A DNA stretch of 46,790 nt from JBDRDI01 sp043820875 (lineage in GTDB: Bacteria; Patescibacteriota; Patescibacteriia; Patescibacteriales; UBA12075). The notes beneath the pieces are model-generated. The model was given only the letters and a program-made list of their open reading frames with translations, did not search any database and was not told the DNA's origin. Positions 33,266-41,210 of the stretch are shown piece after piece (within the stretch, counting starts at the first letter, position 1; every line of letters begins with the position of its first letter). The stretch lies in the NCBI GenBank assembly GCA_043820875.1, contig JBDRDI010000008.1:1-46790 (forward strand), read 5' to 3'. The position numbers were made by a program, and so were the translations under genes.

Positions 33266-33589
33266 TTGAATGAGTCCTTTTCTCCATCCGCCGAGCATGC
33301 GCCCGACTTCTTCAAGTTTTTTGGAAAGATCAATATATTTTTCTGTCGGTATACATTTATTTTCCCAGGCGATTTGAACAAAGAATTTTAAAACATCAAG
33401 ACGTGAAGATGTTTTGGTTAATAAAATTATTTTTTGTTCTGGCGGCAGATAAGAAGCAGTGAAATTTAATTCAAGCACTTCGATAAAAGTCTGCGAAATT
33501 TTTTGTCCAATGCCGAAACGCTCGTTTTTCGGAAAATTTTTATATAGGGTTTGCCAATATTTATATGCTTCCTTTTCTTTGTTAATCAC
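33245..33589 (-). CDS. avd: Avd-like DGR accessory protein (four-helix bundle)
   Basis: 114 residues starting at a GTG (33589). The pattern EAYKYWQTLYKNFPKNERFGIGQKISQTFIEVLELNFTA and LTKTSSRLDVLKFFVQIAWENKCIPTEKYIDLSKKLEEVGRMLGGW matches Avd and the related 23S-IVP four-helix bundle proteins. Avd forms a pentameric, basic barrel that binds the reverse transcriptase and template RNA in the Bordetella phage DGR. Here it is convergent with TR and divergent from the reverse transcriptase, 38 bases apart, an unusual order. The reading frame stays open upstream to a TAA near 33613 but has no ATG there, so the exact start is uncertain. Confidence 0.88.
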   Translation of the reverse strand: MINKEKEAYKYWQTLYKNFPKNERFGIGQKISQTFIEVLELNFTASYLPPEQKIILLTKTSSRLDVLKFFVQIAWENKCIPTEKYIDLSKKLEEVGRMLGGWRKGLIQKKTPTR

Positions 33590-33627
33590 AATCGGCTGGG
33601 GTGGGGGCAGTTAAAAGACGAATTTTT

Positions 33628-34713
33628 ATGAAAATTCAATTGAGTCATAAGTTTGAAGATATTATTTGTTTAGAAAATTTGCTAGAAGCATGGAAAGAAT
33701 TTTTAGACGGCAAACGGAACAAAAAAGATATTCAAGAATTTTCCTTGCATTTAATGGATAATATTTTTTTGCTACATAGTGACCTCTTTAATCATACCTA
33801 TAAACACGGCGGTTATCAAGCGTTTAAAATTAATGACCCCAAACCGAGAGATATACATAAAGCTGAAGTCAGAGACAGATTACTACATCACGCAATTTAT
33901 AGGATACTTTATCCGTTTTTTGACAAAATTTTCATCGCTGATTCATATTCCTGTAGAAATAATAAAGGCACGCACAAAGCAGTGATCAGGCTCAGTTATT
34001 TTATCGGCAAGGCATGCAAAAACAATACCGAAGAATGTTGGGTTTTGAAATGTGACATCCGAAAGTTTTTTGCCAGTATAGACCATGATATTCTATTTAA
34101 TGTTTTAGTGAAATATATTCCGGACAAGAATATTTTATGGCTTCTTGAGAAAATAATTTTCAGTTTCAATTCGCTCTGTCCCGTCGTAGGGGCGTATTGC
34201 AATACGCCCCTACCGCTCTACGGGGATAATTTCAATGTCAAATCAAAAATTGGACTGCCTCTTGGCAATCTTACTTCGCAATTGTTTGTGAATGTCTATA
34301 TGAATGAATTTGATCAGTTTATAAAACACAAGCTTAAAATAAAAAAATATATTAGATATGCTGATGATTTTATTATTATTGATTCAAGTTATAAATATCT
34401 CAAAAGATCTATTAAACCGATTAGATATTTTTTAAAAATAAAATTGAATTTAGAACTACATCCGCAAAAAATAGAAATCAAAAAATTTAAACAAGGAATT
34501 GATTTTCTCGGATATGTGATTTTGCCGCATTACTTAGTTTTGCGGACAAAAACAAAGAAAAGAATGTTCAAGAAAATAAAATTAAACAGAGAAAAGTTAA
34601 ATCAAAATATCATTACGAAAAAATCTTTTAATCAATCATTGCAATCTTATTACGGAATGCTCAAACATTGTTGCGGGCATAAAATAAAAATTAATATAAA
34701 TAAAATTTATTAG
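33628..34713 (+). CDS. DGR reverse transcriptase
   Basis: 361 residues from the ATG at 33628. The order of RT motifs is complete: the N-terminal region KPRDIHKAEVRDRLLHHAIYR and DSYSCRNNKGTHKA, motif A WVLKCDIRKFFASIDH (Asp143), motif B GLPLGNLTSQLFVNVYMNEFD (about 209-229), motif C KYIRYADDFIII (YADD 244-247) and KQGIDFLGYVI. The LPLGNLTSQ form and the lack of a maturase or endonuclease domain fit DGR and group II-like enzymes. A 28-bp perfect palindrome is inserted in frame between motifs A and B. The -35 of the next gene overlaps its stop. Confidence 0.95.
   Translation: MKIQLSHKFEDIICLENLLEAWKEFLDGKRNKKDIQEFSLHLMDNIFLLHSDLFNHTYKHGGYQAFKINDPKPRDIHKAEVRDRLLHHAIYRILYPFFDKIFIADSYSCRNNKGTHKAVIRLSYFIGKACKNNTEECWVLKCDIRKFFASIDHDILFNVLVKYIPDKNILWLLEKIIFSFNSLCPVVGAYCNTPLPLYGDNFNVKSKIGLPLGNLTSQLFVNVYMNEFDQFIKHKLKIKKYIRYADDFIIIDSSYKYLKRSIKPIRYFLKIKLNLELHPQKIEIKKFKQGIDFLGYVILPHYLVLRTKTKKRMFKKIKLNREKLNQNIITKKSFNQSLQSYYGMLKHCCGHKIKININKIY
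34186..34213. repeat. 28-bp perfect palindrome within the reverse transcriptase gene
   Basis: The first half GTAGGGGCGTATTG is followed by its exact reverse complement with no loop. Flanking cccgt (34180-34184) and acggg (34220-34224) are also complementary. In frame it encodes part of VVGAYCNTPLP, between RT motifs A and B. Confidence 0.9.
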
Positions 34714-34739
34714 ACAAACTATTCAAATTTTGTTATAGT
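34711..34739 (+). promoter_or_regulatory. Promoter of the membrane protein gene after the DGR
   Basis: TAGACA (34711-34716, overlapping the reverse transcriptase stop), 17 bases, TATAGT (34734-34739) preceded by TGT. The start would be near 34746. Confidence 0.6.
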
Positions 34740-34813
34740 ATAAACATATTATTCAATTACTCGCAACTTGCGGAAAAGATTTTTGTTTATTCCGTGATTT
34801 GCCATATTATTAT

Positions 34814-36454
34814 ATGGCCGCCAAAGTAAAAATCCAAGTTCTTGACGATGACAAGACTTTGATTCAAAAAAAGTCGAGCTCAAAAAAAATAACAAAGAAA
34901 AAACGCGTCCGCGCCGGGACGCTGGAAGGTGTTGGTAAAAAAATTGTGAAAAAGAAGGCGGTTGTAAACAAAAAAATCGTCCCCAAAGTCATAAAAAAAG
35001 TTCAACCTGGAAAAAGAATAGAAGAAGCCAAGGAGGCGGTAGAAAAAATTATTGAAGAAAGCGGCAACGGAGCGCTTTCCGTGAATATAGCCGATACCAG
35101 TGATGCGGTAGAAGTTGAAAATATACAAGAGAAAAAAATTGTTGTTAATCCTGTTGTTAAAATAGCGCCAAAAATAAAAGAATCGCGGAATTTCAAGGCG
35201 CAAAACTTCGCGTTTTCGCAAACGGAGACAAAAGACGCAACAACCTCTTTGGGAGCGAGAAGAACGGAAGACAAAAAAATGTTTGATGATAATAATAAAG
35301 AGAAAAAAAATTATTTTCCAAGATCAATCGGACTCTATCGTAAAATAGCTTTCAGTTTTGTGGCTCTTACGGTAATTTTGGTGGCAGCGATTGTTTATTT
35401 TTCCGTTATCCGTGTTTATATTACCATTGTACCGAATCAAGAAACCATAATTCATAATATGATATTTGATGTTTATGATAAAGACAATAGCGATATTGTC
35501 GGCACCGAAGCAGTACTTGGAATTGTTAAAGAGGCCAATGTTTCTTATACTGATAAATACAACGCAAGCGGAGTGGAAGTTGTCGGTAAAGAAGCTGTCG
35601 GTAAGGTAAAAATTATCAACAACAGTACTTCCAATCAGCCCTTGGTGGCGACAACAAGACTTGTGCCCGTCGGACAGCCGGATAAATTATACAGAATAAA
35701 AAATACAATCAATGTGCCAGCAGGAGGATTTATAGAAGTTGATATTTACGCGGATGAACCAAGCACGGAAATGGCCATCGGTCCGACAAAATTTACCATC
35801 CCAGGACTTTGGGCAGGATTACAAGATAAAATTTACGCGGAAAGCCAAGAAGCGATTGTTTACAGAGAAAAGGTGAAAAAATACATTGTTCAAGCAGATA
35901 TTGACGAGAGTATTAATGACTTGAAGCAAAAATTGTTGATCAACTCCAAAGATAGCGCGGATTTTGACAAAGAAGATTATGATCAAATCATTTATAAAAT
36001 TAACGAAGACTCAATCTCCGTGAAGATTGGCGCCAAAGCAGGAGAAGAAAAGGAGGGATTTGAAGGTAATATTACAGCCAAAGTGACCATTATTATTTTT
36101 GATGGCTCAGGTGTGGTTGAATTGGCCAAAGAAAAATTCATATCAGCCTTGGGTCAAAATGAAGAGCTTCTAAATTTTAATGAAAGCGATGTTATTTATA
36201 CATTAAGTTCATATAACGTTTCAACAGGCTTTGCCACATTGTCCGGAGTTTTTGAAGGCAAAACCACCTTGAATGCGGACAATAATATCGTTGATAAAGA
36301 AAAGATTGTCGGATTAAATAAAGAACAATTGCAAGCGTATCTTTCCGGTATTCCGCAAATTGCTGGTTATGAAATCAAATTTTACCCTTCGTTTATTAAA
36401 AAGATTCCGAAATTTATTGAAAAAGGAAAAATTATTATTGAAGTCAAAAAGTAA
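34814..36454 (+). CDS. Membrane-anchored protein of unknown function
   Basis: 546 residues from the ATG at 34814; an in-frame TTG at 34799 is possible but less likely. The N-terminal ~170 residues are Lys-rich and disordered (KKSSSKKITKKKRVR, KKIVKKKAVVNKKIV). One membrane helix follows (about 185-207, IAFSFVALTVILVAAIVYFSV), and the C-terminal 340 residues are probably outside. That part has IRVYITIVPNQETI, VVGKEAVGKVKIINNST and ATTRLVPVGQPDKLYRIKN, with an immunoglobulin-like beta feel. I do not recognise a family with confidence; proteins of this layout recur in candidate-phyla genomes. A cell-envelope role is inferred. Confidence 0.8.
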   Translation: MAAKVKIQVLDDDKTLIQKKSSSKKITKKKRVRAGTLEGVGKKIVKKKAVVNKKIVPKVIKKVQPGKRIEEAKEAVEKIIEESGNGALSVNIADTSDAVEVENIQEKKIVVNPVVKIAPKIKESRNFKAQNFAFSQTETKDATTSLGARRTEDKKMFDDNNKEKKNYFPRSIGLYRKIAFSFVALTVILVAAIVYFSVIRVYITIVPNQETIIHNMIFDVYDKDNSDIVGTEAVLGIVKEANVSYTDKYNASGVEVVGKEAVGKVKIINNSTSNQPLVATTRLVPVGQPDKLYRIKNTINVPAGGFIEVDIYADEPSTEMAIGPTKFTIPGLWAGLQDKIYAESQEAIVYREKVKKYIVQADIDESINDLKQKLLINSKDSADFDKEDYDQIIYKINEDSISVKIGAKAGEEKEGFEGNITAKVTIIIFDGSGVVELAKEKFISALGQNEELLNFNESDVIYTLSSYNVSTGFATLSGVFEGKTTLNADNNIVDKEKIVGLNKEQLQAYLSGIPQIAGYEIKFYPSFIKKIPKFIEKGKIIIEVKK

Positions 36455-36459
36455 CATTG

Positions 36460-36488
36460 TTGACTTTTGTATGTAAATGATTAATAAT
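36460..36488 (+). promoter_or_regulatory. Possible thrS promoter
   Basis: TTGACT (36460-36465) and an A/T-rich -10 such as TAATAA near 36482-36487. The -10 is not well defined. Confidence 0.4.
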
Positions 36489-36493
36489 GAACA

Positions 36494-36697
36494 TTAAGAT
36501 AGTTGTTGTTTTATCTAAAAAATAATCGCTATGGCCACCAACCATAGTCCCGCCATCGGGATCCTTTCCGGACCAAATTTTTAGATAAGAATGAAAAGAG
36601 TCCCGCAAAATAAGGCGGGGAAGCTCGGGTGGAACCGCGAGGCGAAAAGCCCCGTCCCGGCGCGTTAATTTTTTAATGCGCGAGGACGGGGTTTTTA
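36494..36697 (+). promoter_or_regulatory. T-box riboswitch controlling thrS
   Basis: The T-box core GGGTGGAACCGCG is exact (36627-36639). Stem I is closed by TTATCTAAAAA (36511-36521) and TTTTTAGATAA (36578-36588). On its 3' side, just before the closing strand, stands ACC (36572-36574), a threonine codon in the specifier position followed by A. A terminator hairpin CCCCGTCC (36650-36657) / GGACGGGG (36684-36691) with an inner GCGCGTTAA/TTAATGCGC part and five T ends the leader. So uncharged tRNA-Thr should allow read-through into thrS. Stem I is compact, with two small apical hairpins (CTATGG/CCATAG and CCCG/CGGG). Confidence 0.93.
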
Positions 36698-36730
36698 AAT
36701 TAACATTTTATAAAAAAATAATAAAAAAAT

Positions 36731-38527
36731 ATGAGTGAAAAAAACAACATAGAGATTACACGGCATTCTTTGTCGCACATCATGGCTTTGGCCGTGAAAG
36801 AATTATATCCGAACGTAAAATTTGCGATTGGACCGAATATTGAAAACGGTTTTTATTATGATTTTGATTTCGGGAAAGAAAAAGTGAGAGAAGAGGATTT
36901 GAAAAAAATTGAAAAAAAAATGAATCACATTCTGAAGCAGAATTTGAAATTTGAGAAATCGGAGCTAGGTATTAACGAAGCTATTAAGAAAGAAAAAAAA
37001 GTAGGTCAAATTTATAAAGTTGAATTGATTGAAGAGTTGAAAGAGATTGGAGAAAAAAAAGTAAGTTATTATAAGTTGGTAGGTTTTATGGATCTTTGCC
37101 GCGGACCGCATATTGAGTCAACCGGGAAGATAAGTAAGGGGAGTTTTGCTTTGCAAAAACTTGCCGGCGCGTATTGGCGCGGAGATGAAAAAAACAAAAT
37201 GCTGACGCGAATTTACGGTCTTGCTTTTGAAACCAAAGAAGAATTGAACGAACATCTGAAGATATTGAAAGAAGCGGAAAAAAGAGACCATAGAAAACTG
37301 GGTAAAGAGCTGGATTTGTTTCATATTGATGAAAAAGTTGGATTAGGGCTACCTCTTTGGCACCCTCGCGGCGCGATGCTTTGGAGATCAATTGAAAATT
37401 TTTGGTATGATAAGCACTTGAAAAATGGATATGAGCTTGTTCGGAGTCCGCATATTGGCAATAGAATTTTGTGGAAAACATCTGGGCATTGGGGCTTCTT
37501 TAATTGTAGTATGTATCCACCGTTGGATGCCGGACAAACTTTGGAAGAAAAGCAAAAAAACGAAAAAGCGAAAGAATCGGAAGAGTTTTTATTAAAACCA
37601 ATGAATTGTCCGTTTCATGTTCAAATATATAAAAATGTTCCTCGTTCGTATCGTGATTTGCCAATTCGTTGGGCTGAATGCGGAACAGTATATCGCCATG
37701 AAAAAAAAGGTGAGCTTTCGGGATTAACTCGCGTCCGAGGATTTACGCAAGATGACGCGCATATTATTTGTTCTGCGGAACAAGTGGAAGAGGAATTGAA
37801 AAAAGTGATTGATTTTATTTTGTATATTTTTAATTCTTTTGGCTTTGATGAAAAGAAAATAAATGTTTATCTTTCTATCCGTGGCAAAGACAAAAAAGGA
37901 AAATATGCCGGCGATAATAAGGGATGGGTTTTTACGGAAAATATTTTGAGAAAAGTCGCTCAAGAAAAAAAATTAAACTTTATTGAAGAAGAGGGTGAGG
38001 CCGCTTTTTACGGTCCGAAGCTGGATTTTAAGCTCAAAGATGTTTTGGGACGCGAATGGCAATGTTCCACCTTGCAATTTGATTTTAATTTGCCGGAACG
38101 TTTTGATATGACCTTTATAAACAAGAAAGGTGAGAAAGAAAAGCCATATATGCTTCATCGAGCTTTATTTGGTTCGTTTGAAAGATTCATTGCTTTATTG
38201 ATTGAACATTACGGCGGCGCTTTTCCGGTTTGGCTTTCACCAGTGCAGGTGAAGATTATTTCCGTGGGAGAAGGACATATTGAGTATTGTAAAAAATTGG
38301 CAGAAGAGTTTAAGAGTCAAGATATCCGCGTTGAGTTGGATACCGGCAATGAAACAGTCGGTAATAAAATCAGAAAAGCGGTGCAAGAGAAAGTTCCTTA
38401 TATGCTTGTGATTGGAGACAAAGAGATGAATTCAAATATGCTTGTTGTGCGCGATCGTGGCAGTGAAAAAACAAGAGAAATTTCCAAAGAAGATTTTATC
38501 ACAGAGATTATCGCGGAGAGAAAATAA
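36731..38527 (+). CDS. thrS: Threonyl-tRNA synthetase lacking the TGS domain
   Basis: 598 residues. The protein opens directly with the editing domain (RHSLSHIMALAVKELYP, IGPNIENGFYYDFDF, and LVGFMDLCRGPHIEST), so the usual ~60-residue N-terminal TGS domain is absent. The class II core follows: motif 1 region PRGAMLWRSIENFW, LKPMNCPFHVQIYK with the zinc Cys, motif 2 LPIRWAECGTVYRHEKKGELSGLTRVRGFTQDDAH, and LHRALFGSFERFIALLIEHYGG (motif 3). The anticodon-binding domain is at the C-terminus (KLAEEFKSQDIRVELDTGNET). It is controlled by the T-box upstream. Confidence 0.96.
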   Translation: MSEKNNIEITRHSLSHIMALAVKELYPNVKFAIGPNIENGFYYDFDFGKEKVREEDLKKIEKKMNHILKQNLKFEKSELGINEAIKKEKKVGQIYKVELIEELKEIGEKKVSYYKLVGFMDLCRGPHIESTGKISKGSFALQKLAGAYWRGDEKNKMLTRIYGLAFETKEELNEHLKILKEAEKRDHRKLGKELDLFHIDEKVGLGLPLWHPRGAMLWRSIENFWYDKHLKNGYELVRSPHIGNRILWKTSGHWGFFNCSMYPPLDAGQTLEEKQKNEKAKESEEFLLKPMNCPFHVQIYKNVPRSYRDLPIRWAECGTVYRHEKKGELSGLTRVRGFTQDDAHIICSAEQVEEELKKVIDFILYIFNSFGFDEKKINVYLSIRGKDKKGKYAGDNKGWVFTENILRKVAQEKKLNFIEEEGEAAFYGPKLDFKLKDVLGREWQCSTLQFDFNLPERFDMTFINKKGEKEKPYMLHRALFGSFERFIALLIEHYGGAFPVWLSPVQVKIISVGEGHIEYCKKLAEEFKSQDIRVELDTGNETVGNKIRKAVQEKVPYMLVIGDKEMNSNMLVVRDRGSEKTREISKEDFITEIIAERK

Positions 38528-38544
38528 AAAATAATCATATTTTC

Positions 38545-39993
38545 ATGAATTTGAATGTAAAGAGAATCCGAATATTATTATGGTCAATATTATTGATCAT
38601 GATCGTCTTTTTTTTATTCATGAAAATCGTGCCTTTTGGAAAAATGGTTTATGTAAACGATTTTAAAGGCGATAACTATTTTATCAGAAAATTGACTCCT
38701 GCGGAGCGTGTGCTGGAAATAAAAGACGGGATGCAGAAGATCATCGGTGATCCGATTTATTTCTCGCTTTTTACACCACGCAAATTTGATCAAGCGGTTT
38801 TAAGCATTAAGTATAAAACATTCGGCGATGAATTAAAATTTAAAACAATAGAAGTCGGCGCTTTGGTTGATAATAAACTGTGGCGATATAATTTACGGCC
38901 GTTGGAAAATTTTGTAATTGATAAATTTATTAAAGAATGGGACGCAACTCGTGATGGCGATATTATTTTGTTACAAAGACCGAATTTGATTGGAAAAAAA
39001 TATGAAACAGTTGACGCTTTTTTGCAAGATTTGCCCGAGGTGAGTAAAATCGCTTTGTATAATTATGAACTGAAGCGAGAATATATCTTGAGCGATTACG
39101 CGCCGCAAAACGAATTGAAAAAAGTTTTACCAAACACGCTTCGCGGAGCTTATCAGTTTTATACATACATTAAAGATGAAGATTTATATTTTAAATTTAA
39201 TTTTTTTGATTTGAACAAAAACAAAGATGCTGACGAGATTGATGTCTTTCTCTATTATAATAACGAGCTTTTGGAAATAAAACATTTGGACGATGACGGC
39301 ATTGTTATTGATAACAATCGTTCCAGCGCACCGAGGGATTTGGAGATAAGTTTGAAAAATTTGCCGGAAGGGTCTTATAAAATTGAATTTCGCGCGAATG
39401 ATGATATTATTACAAATGAGATTATTACTTCACAACAAAAGATTTCTTTTGAAAATAATTTATGGTTTTATGAAAACGGAAGAAAAAATATTACACTTTA
39501 TACTGATAGCAATAAAATTTGGGCCAAGGTCGTATCTCCTCAGGGTCTGCAAAAAATTACGGCAGGTGCAAACGAAATAATAATTTCCGAAACATATAAA
39601 CAATTTGAGACAGCGCTTTCCGGCACTTCAATGACTTTGAAAAAATTAAATTTACAAAAAGACGGTATAATAATATCAGGTAACGGTAATTTTATTTTTA
39701 GAGAAAGCCAATTCATAAATTCAAAAATAAAAAAAGTGAGTGAATTTGGTGTGAACGAAGAAGGCGTTGATTATATTTTGGCAAATTATCAAAGTCCGCG
39801 TGAAGAGGGTGAGTGGAAAATCGCAAACGTGGAGTTGGATATTTCGGCCGCATATCGTGAGAATGGAAATTACGGATTTTTAATTTCTTTGCCAGGTCTC
39901 AAAGCTGATGACAAAATAATGGATGGCATAGAAATTGACTGGATAAAAATTGAGTTGAGAGGTAAAAACTTGTATGATAAAATTTTTAAATAA
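38545..39993 (+). CDS. Membrane-anchored protein of unknown function
   Basis: 482 residues. One N-terminal membrane helix (about 8-28, ILLWSILLIMIVFFLFMKIVP) and a large extracytoplasmic part. The first third (YFIRKLTPAERVLEIKDGMQKIIGDPIYFSLFTPRKFDQAVLSIKY) looks like a conserved beta-sandwich, and GSYKIEFRANDDIITNEI and ANVELDISAAYRENGNYGFLISLPGL suggest more Ig-like or jelly-roll strands. I do not recognise a named family. It follows thrS by 17 bases and overlaps the next small gene by 20 bases, so it may be cotranscribed. An envelope role is an inference. Confidence 0.8.
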   Translation: MNLNVKRIRILLWSILLIMIVFFLFMKIVPFGKMVYVNDFKGDNYFIRKLTPAERVLEIKDGMQKIIGDPIYFSLFTPRKFDQAVLSIKYKTFGDELKFKTIEVGALVDNKLWRYNLRPLENFVIDKFIKEWDATRDGDIILLQRPNLIGKKYETVDAFLQDLPEVSKIALYNYELKREYILSDYAPQNELKKVLPNTLRGAYQFYTYIKDEDLYFKFNFFDLNKNKDADEIDVFLYYNNELLEIKHLDDDGIVIDNNRSSAPRDLEISLKNLPEGSYKIEFRANDDIITNEIITSQQKISFENNLWFYENGRKNITLYTDSNKIWAKVVSPQGLQKITAGANEIIISETYKQFETALSGTSMTLKKLNLQKDGIIISGNGNFIFRESQFINSKIKKVSEFGVNEEGVDYILANYQSPREEGEWKIANVELDISAAYRENGNYGFLISLPGLKADDKIMDGIEIDWIKIELRGKNLYDKIFK

Positions 39994-40156
39994 AAAACAA
40001 AACGAGATTTTAAAAGAAGTTTTTTATGTTTTGACCGGCGCGTTGGTTGTTTTTTCTTTTATGGAAATTATGTCGCCCGGAATAATCTTGGCATATTTGA
40101 ATATTAATTGGGTGTTGATATTGTGGCTTGTAGTTGGTATAATAATAATATTATGA
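39974..40156 (+). CDS. Small two-helix membrane protein
   Basis: 60 residues with two hydrophobic segments (VFYVLTGALVVFSFMEIM and WVLILWLVVGIIIIL) and a basic N-terminus (MIKFLNKKQNEILK). The start overlaps the preceding gene by 20 bases and the stop overlaps the ATG of the SPFH gene as ATGA (40153-40156). Both overlaps support a real, coupled gene. No family recognised. Confidence 0.6.
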   Translation: MIKFLNKKQNEILKEVFYVLTGALVVFSFMEIMSPGIILAYLNINWVLILWLVVGIIIIL

Positions 40157-41184
40157 ATAAAGATTTATTTAAAAAATGGCTGCCGGTTTTATTTTTTATT
40201 CTGGCATTCGGTCCGTTTGTATTCAGCTTGTTGAAAGATAAGATATTTTTTTTAATTTTACTTATTTTAGTTTTATATATTATAAAAAAGAAAAAAATAA
40301 ATTCAAGCCAAGAAGAGAAGGAAACTATTGTTGACTTGAATAAAATAAATATTATGAAAAACATAAAAATTTCCATAACAAGCGTTGTGGCGACAATATT
40401 AATTATTTGGCTTTTTTTCGCTTCAATAGTGATTATTGACGCCGGAGAAACCGGAGTCTATTCGCTATTTGGCAAAGTTAAAGAAGCGGAGCTTAGCTCC
40501 GGATTTCATTTGGTCATTCCGTTGGCGCGCGTGACAAAAATGAGCATTAGAACCGAGGAATATACAATGAGTGTTGTTCAGAGCGAGGGAAAGAAAGTCG
40601 GCAATGACGCCATAGCATCTTTAACCAAAGAAGGATTAAGCGTTGACTTGGATATTACTGTTTTGTACAGCTTGCAGGAAGATAAGGCTTCAGAGGTTTA
40701 TCGAGAACTTGGGTTGAGCTATGAAGAAAAAATTATTCGGCCAAGTATTCGCACTGCCATCAGAGATATTATCGCCCAGTATGACGCAAAAGATATTTAC
40801 AGTGAAAAACGTGAAGAAGCGGCTTTGAAAATTTTAGAAAAATTAAAAGGTAATGTTGGAGAGAGAGGAATAAATGTTGAAGATATATTGCTTCGTAACG
40901 TTAATTTGCCGTCCGGTTTGACGCAGGCAATTCAAGAAAAATTGCAAGCCGATCAAGAAGCGCAAAAATATGATTTTATACTTGAAAAAGAAAAGAAAGA
41001 AAAACAAAGAAAAATAATTGAAGCTGAAGGTCAGCGCGATTCTCAAAAAATTATTAATGAAAGTTTGAGCACAAATTACCTTTACTATTTATACATTAGA
41101 GAGTTGAAAGACAGAGAGGGAACAATTTATGTTCCAACAGGTTCAACAACAGGATTACCTTTGTTTAAAGGACTGGGAAATTAA
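40153..41184 (+). CDS. SPFH/prohibitin-family membrane protein with extra N-terminal helices
   Basis: 343 residues from the ATG overlapping the previous stop; the upstream GTG-started extension overlaps the neighbour and is rejected. The first ~65 residues form two membrane helices (LPVLFFILAFGPFVFSLL, IFFLILLILVLYII). A third helix (ISITSVVATILIIWLFFASIVII) leads into the SPFH domain: DAGETGVYSLFGKVKEAELSSGFHLVIPL, LDITVLYSLQEDKASEVYRELG, IIRPSIRTAIRDIIAQYDAKDIYS. A C-terminal coiled coil follows (QADQEAQKYDFILEKEKKEK). An internal ATG at 40354 (MKNIKISITS) gives a protein of normal prohibitin length and may be the main start. Such proteins form ring or cage assemblies that scaffold membrane proteases. 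Confidence 0.88.
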   Translation: MNKDLFKKWLPVLFFILAFGPFVFSLLKDKIFFLILLILVLYIIKKKKINSSQEEKETIVDLNKINIMKNIKISITSVVATILIIWLFFASIVIIDAGETGVYSLFGKVKEAELSSGFHLVIPLARVTKMSIRTEEYTMSVVQSEGKKVGNDAIASLTKEGLSVDLDITVLYSLQEDKASEVYRELGLSYEEKIIRPSIRTAIRDIIAQYDAKDIYSEKREEAALKILEKLKGNVGERGINVEDILLRNVNLPSGLTQAIQEKLQADQEAQKYDFILEKEKKEKQRKIIEAEGQRDSQKIINESLSTNYLYYLYIRELKDREGTIYVPTGSTTGLPLFKGLGN

Positions 41185-41210
41185 GTTTTAATTAAATTAA
41201 ATATAAAAAT

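Larger units (their letters stand above)
31966..34713 (+). mobile_element. Diversity-generating retroelement (DGR): target gene, VR, TR, Avd and reverse transcriptase
   Basis: All parts of a DGR lie in 2.7 kb: a target gene whose 3' end is the variable repeat, a downstream template repeat in the same orientation, an Avd-like gene in reverse, and a YADD reverse transcriptase. VR (32681-32797) and TR (33108-33224) differ at 12 of 117 positions; every difference is an A in TR (eight A to T, three A to G, one A to C). None of the 88 non-A positions differs. In known DGRs the reverse transcriptase makes cDNA of TR RNA with errors at adenines, and the cDNA replaces VR, diversifying the target protein. 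Confidence 0.95.

Noticed and set aside
33081..33269. A 62-codon open frame similar to the end of the DGR target protein
   Set aside because: It covers the template repeat, has no ribosome binding site and no ATG, and its similarity to the target is due to TR/VR homology; it is a template, not a gene.
33628..34713. Group II intron reverse transcriptase or retron
   Set aside because: No maturase or HNH domain, no intron domain V/VI or retron msr/msd seen; TR/VR and Avd fix it as a DGR.
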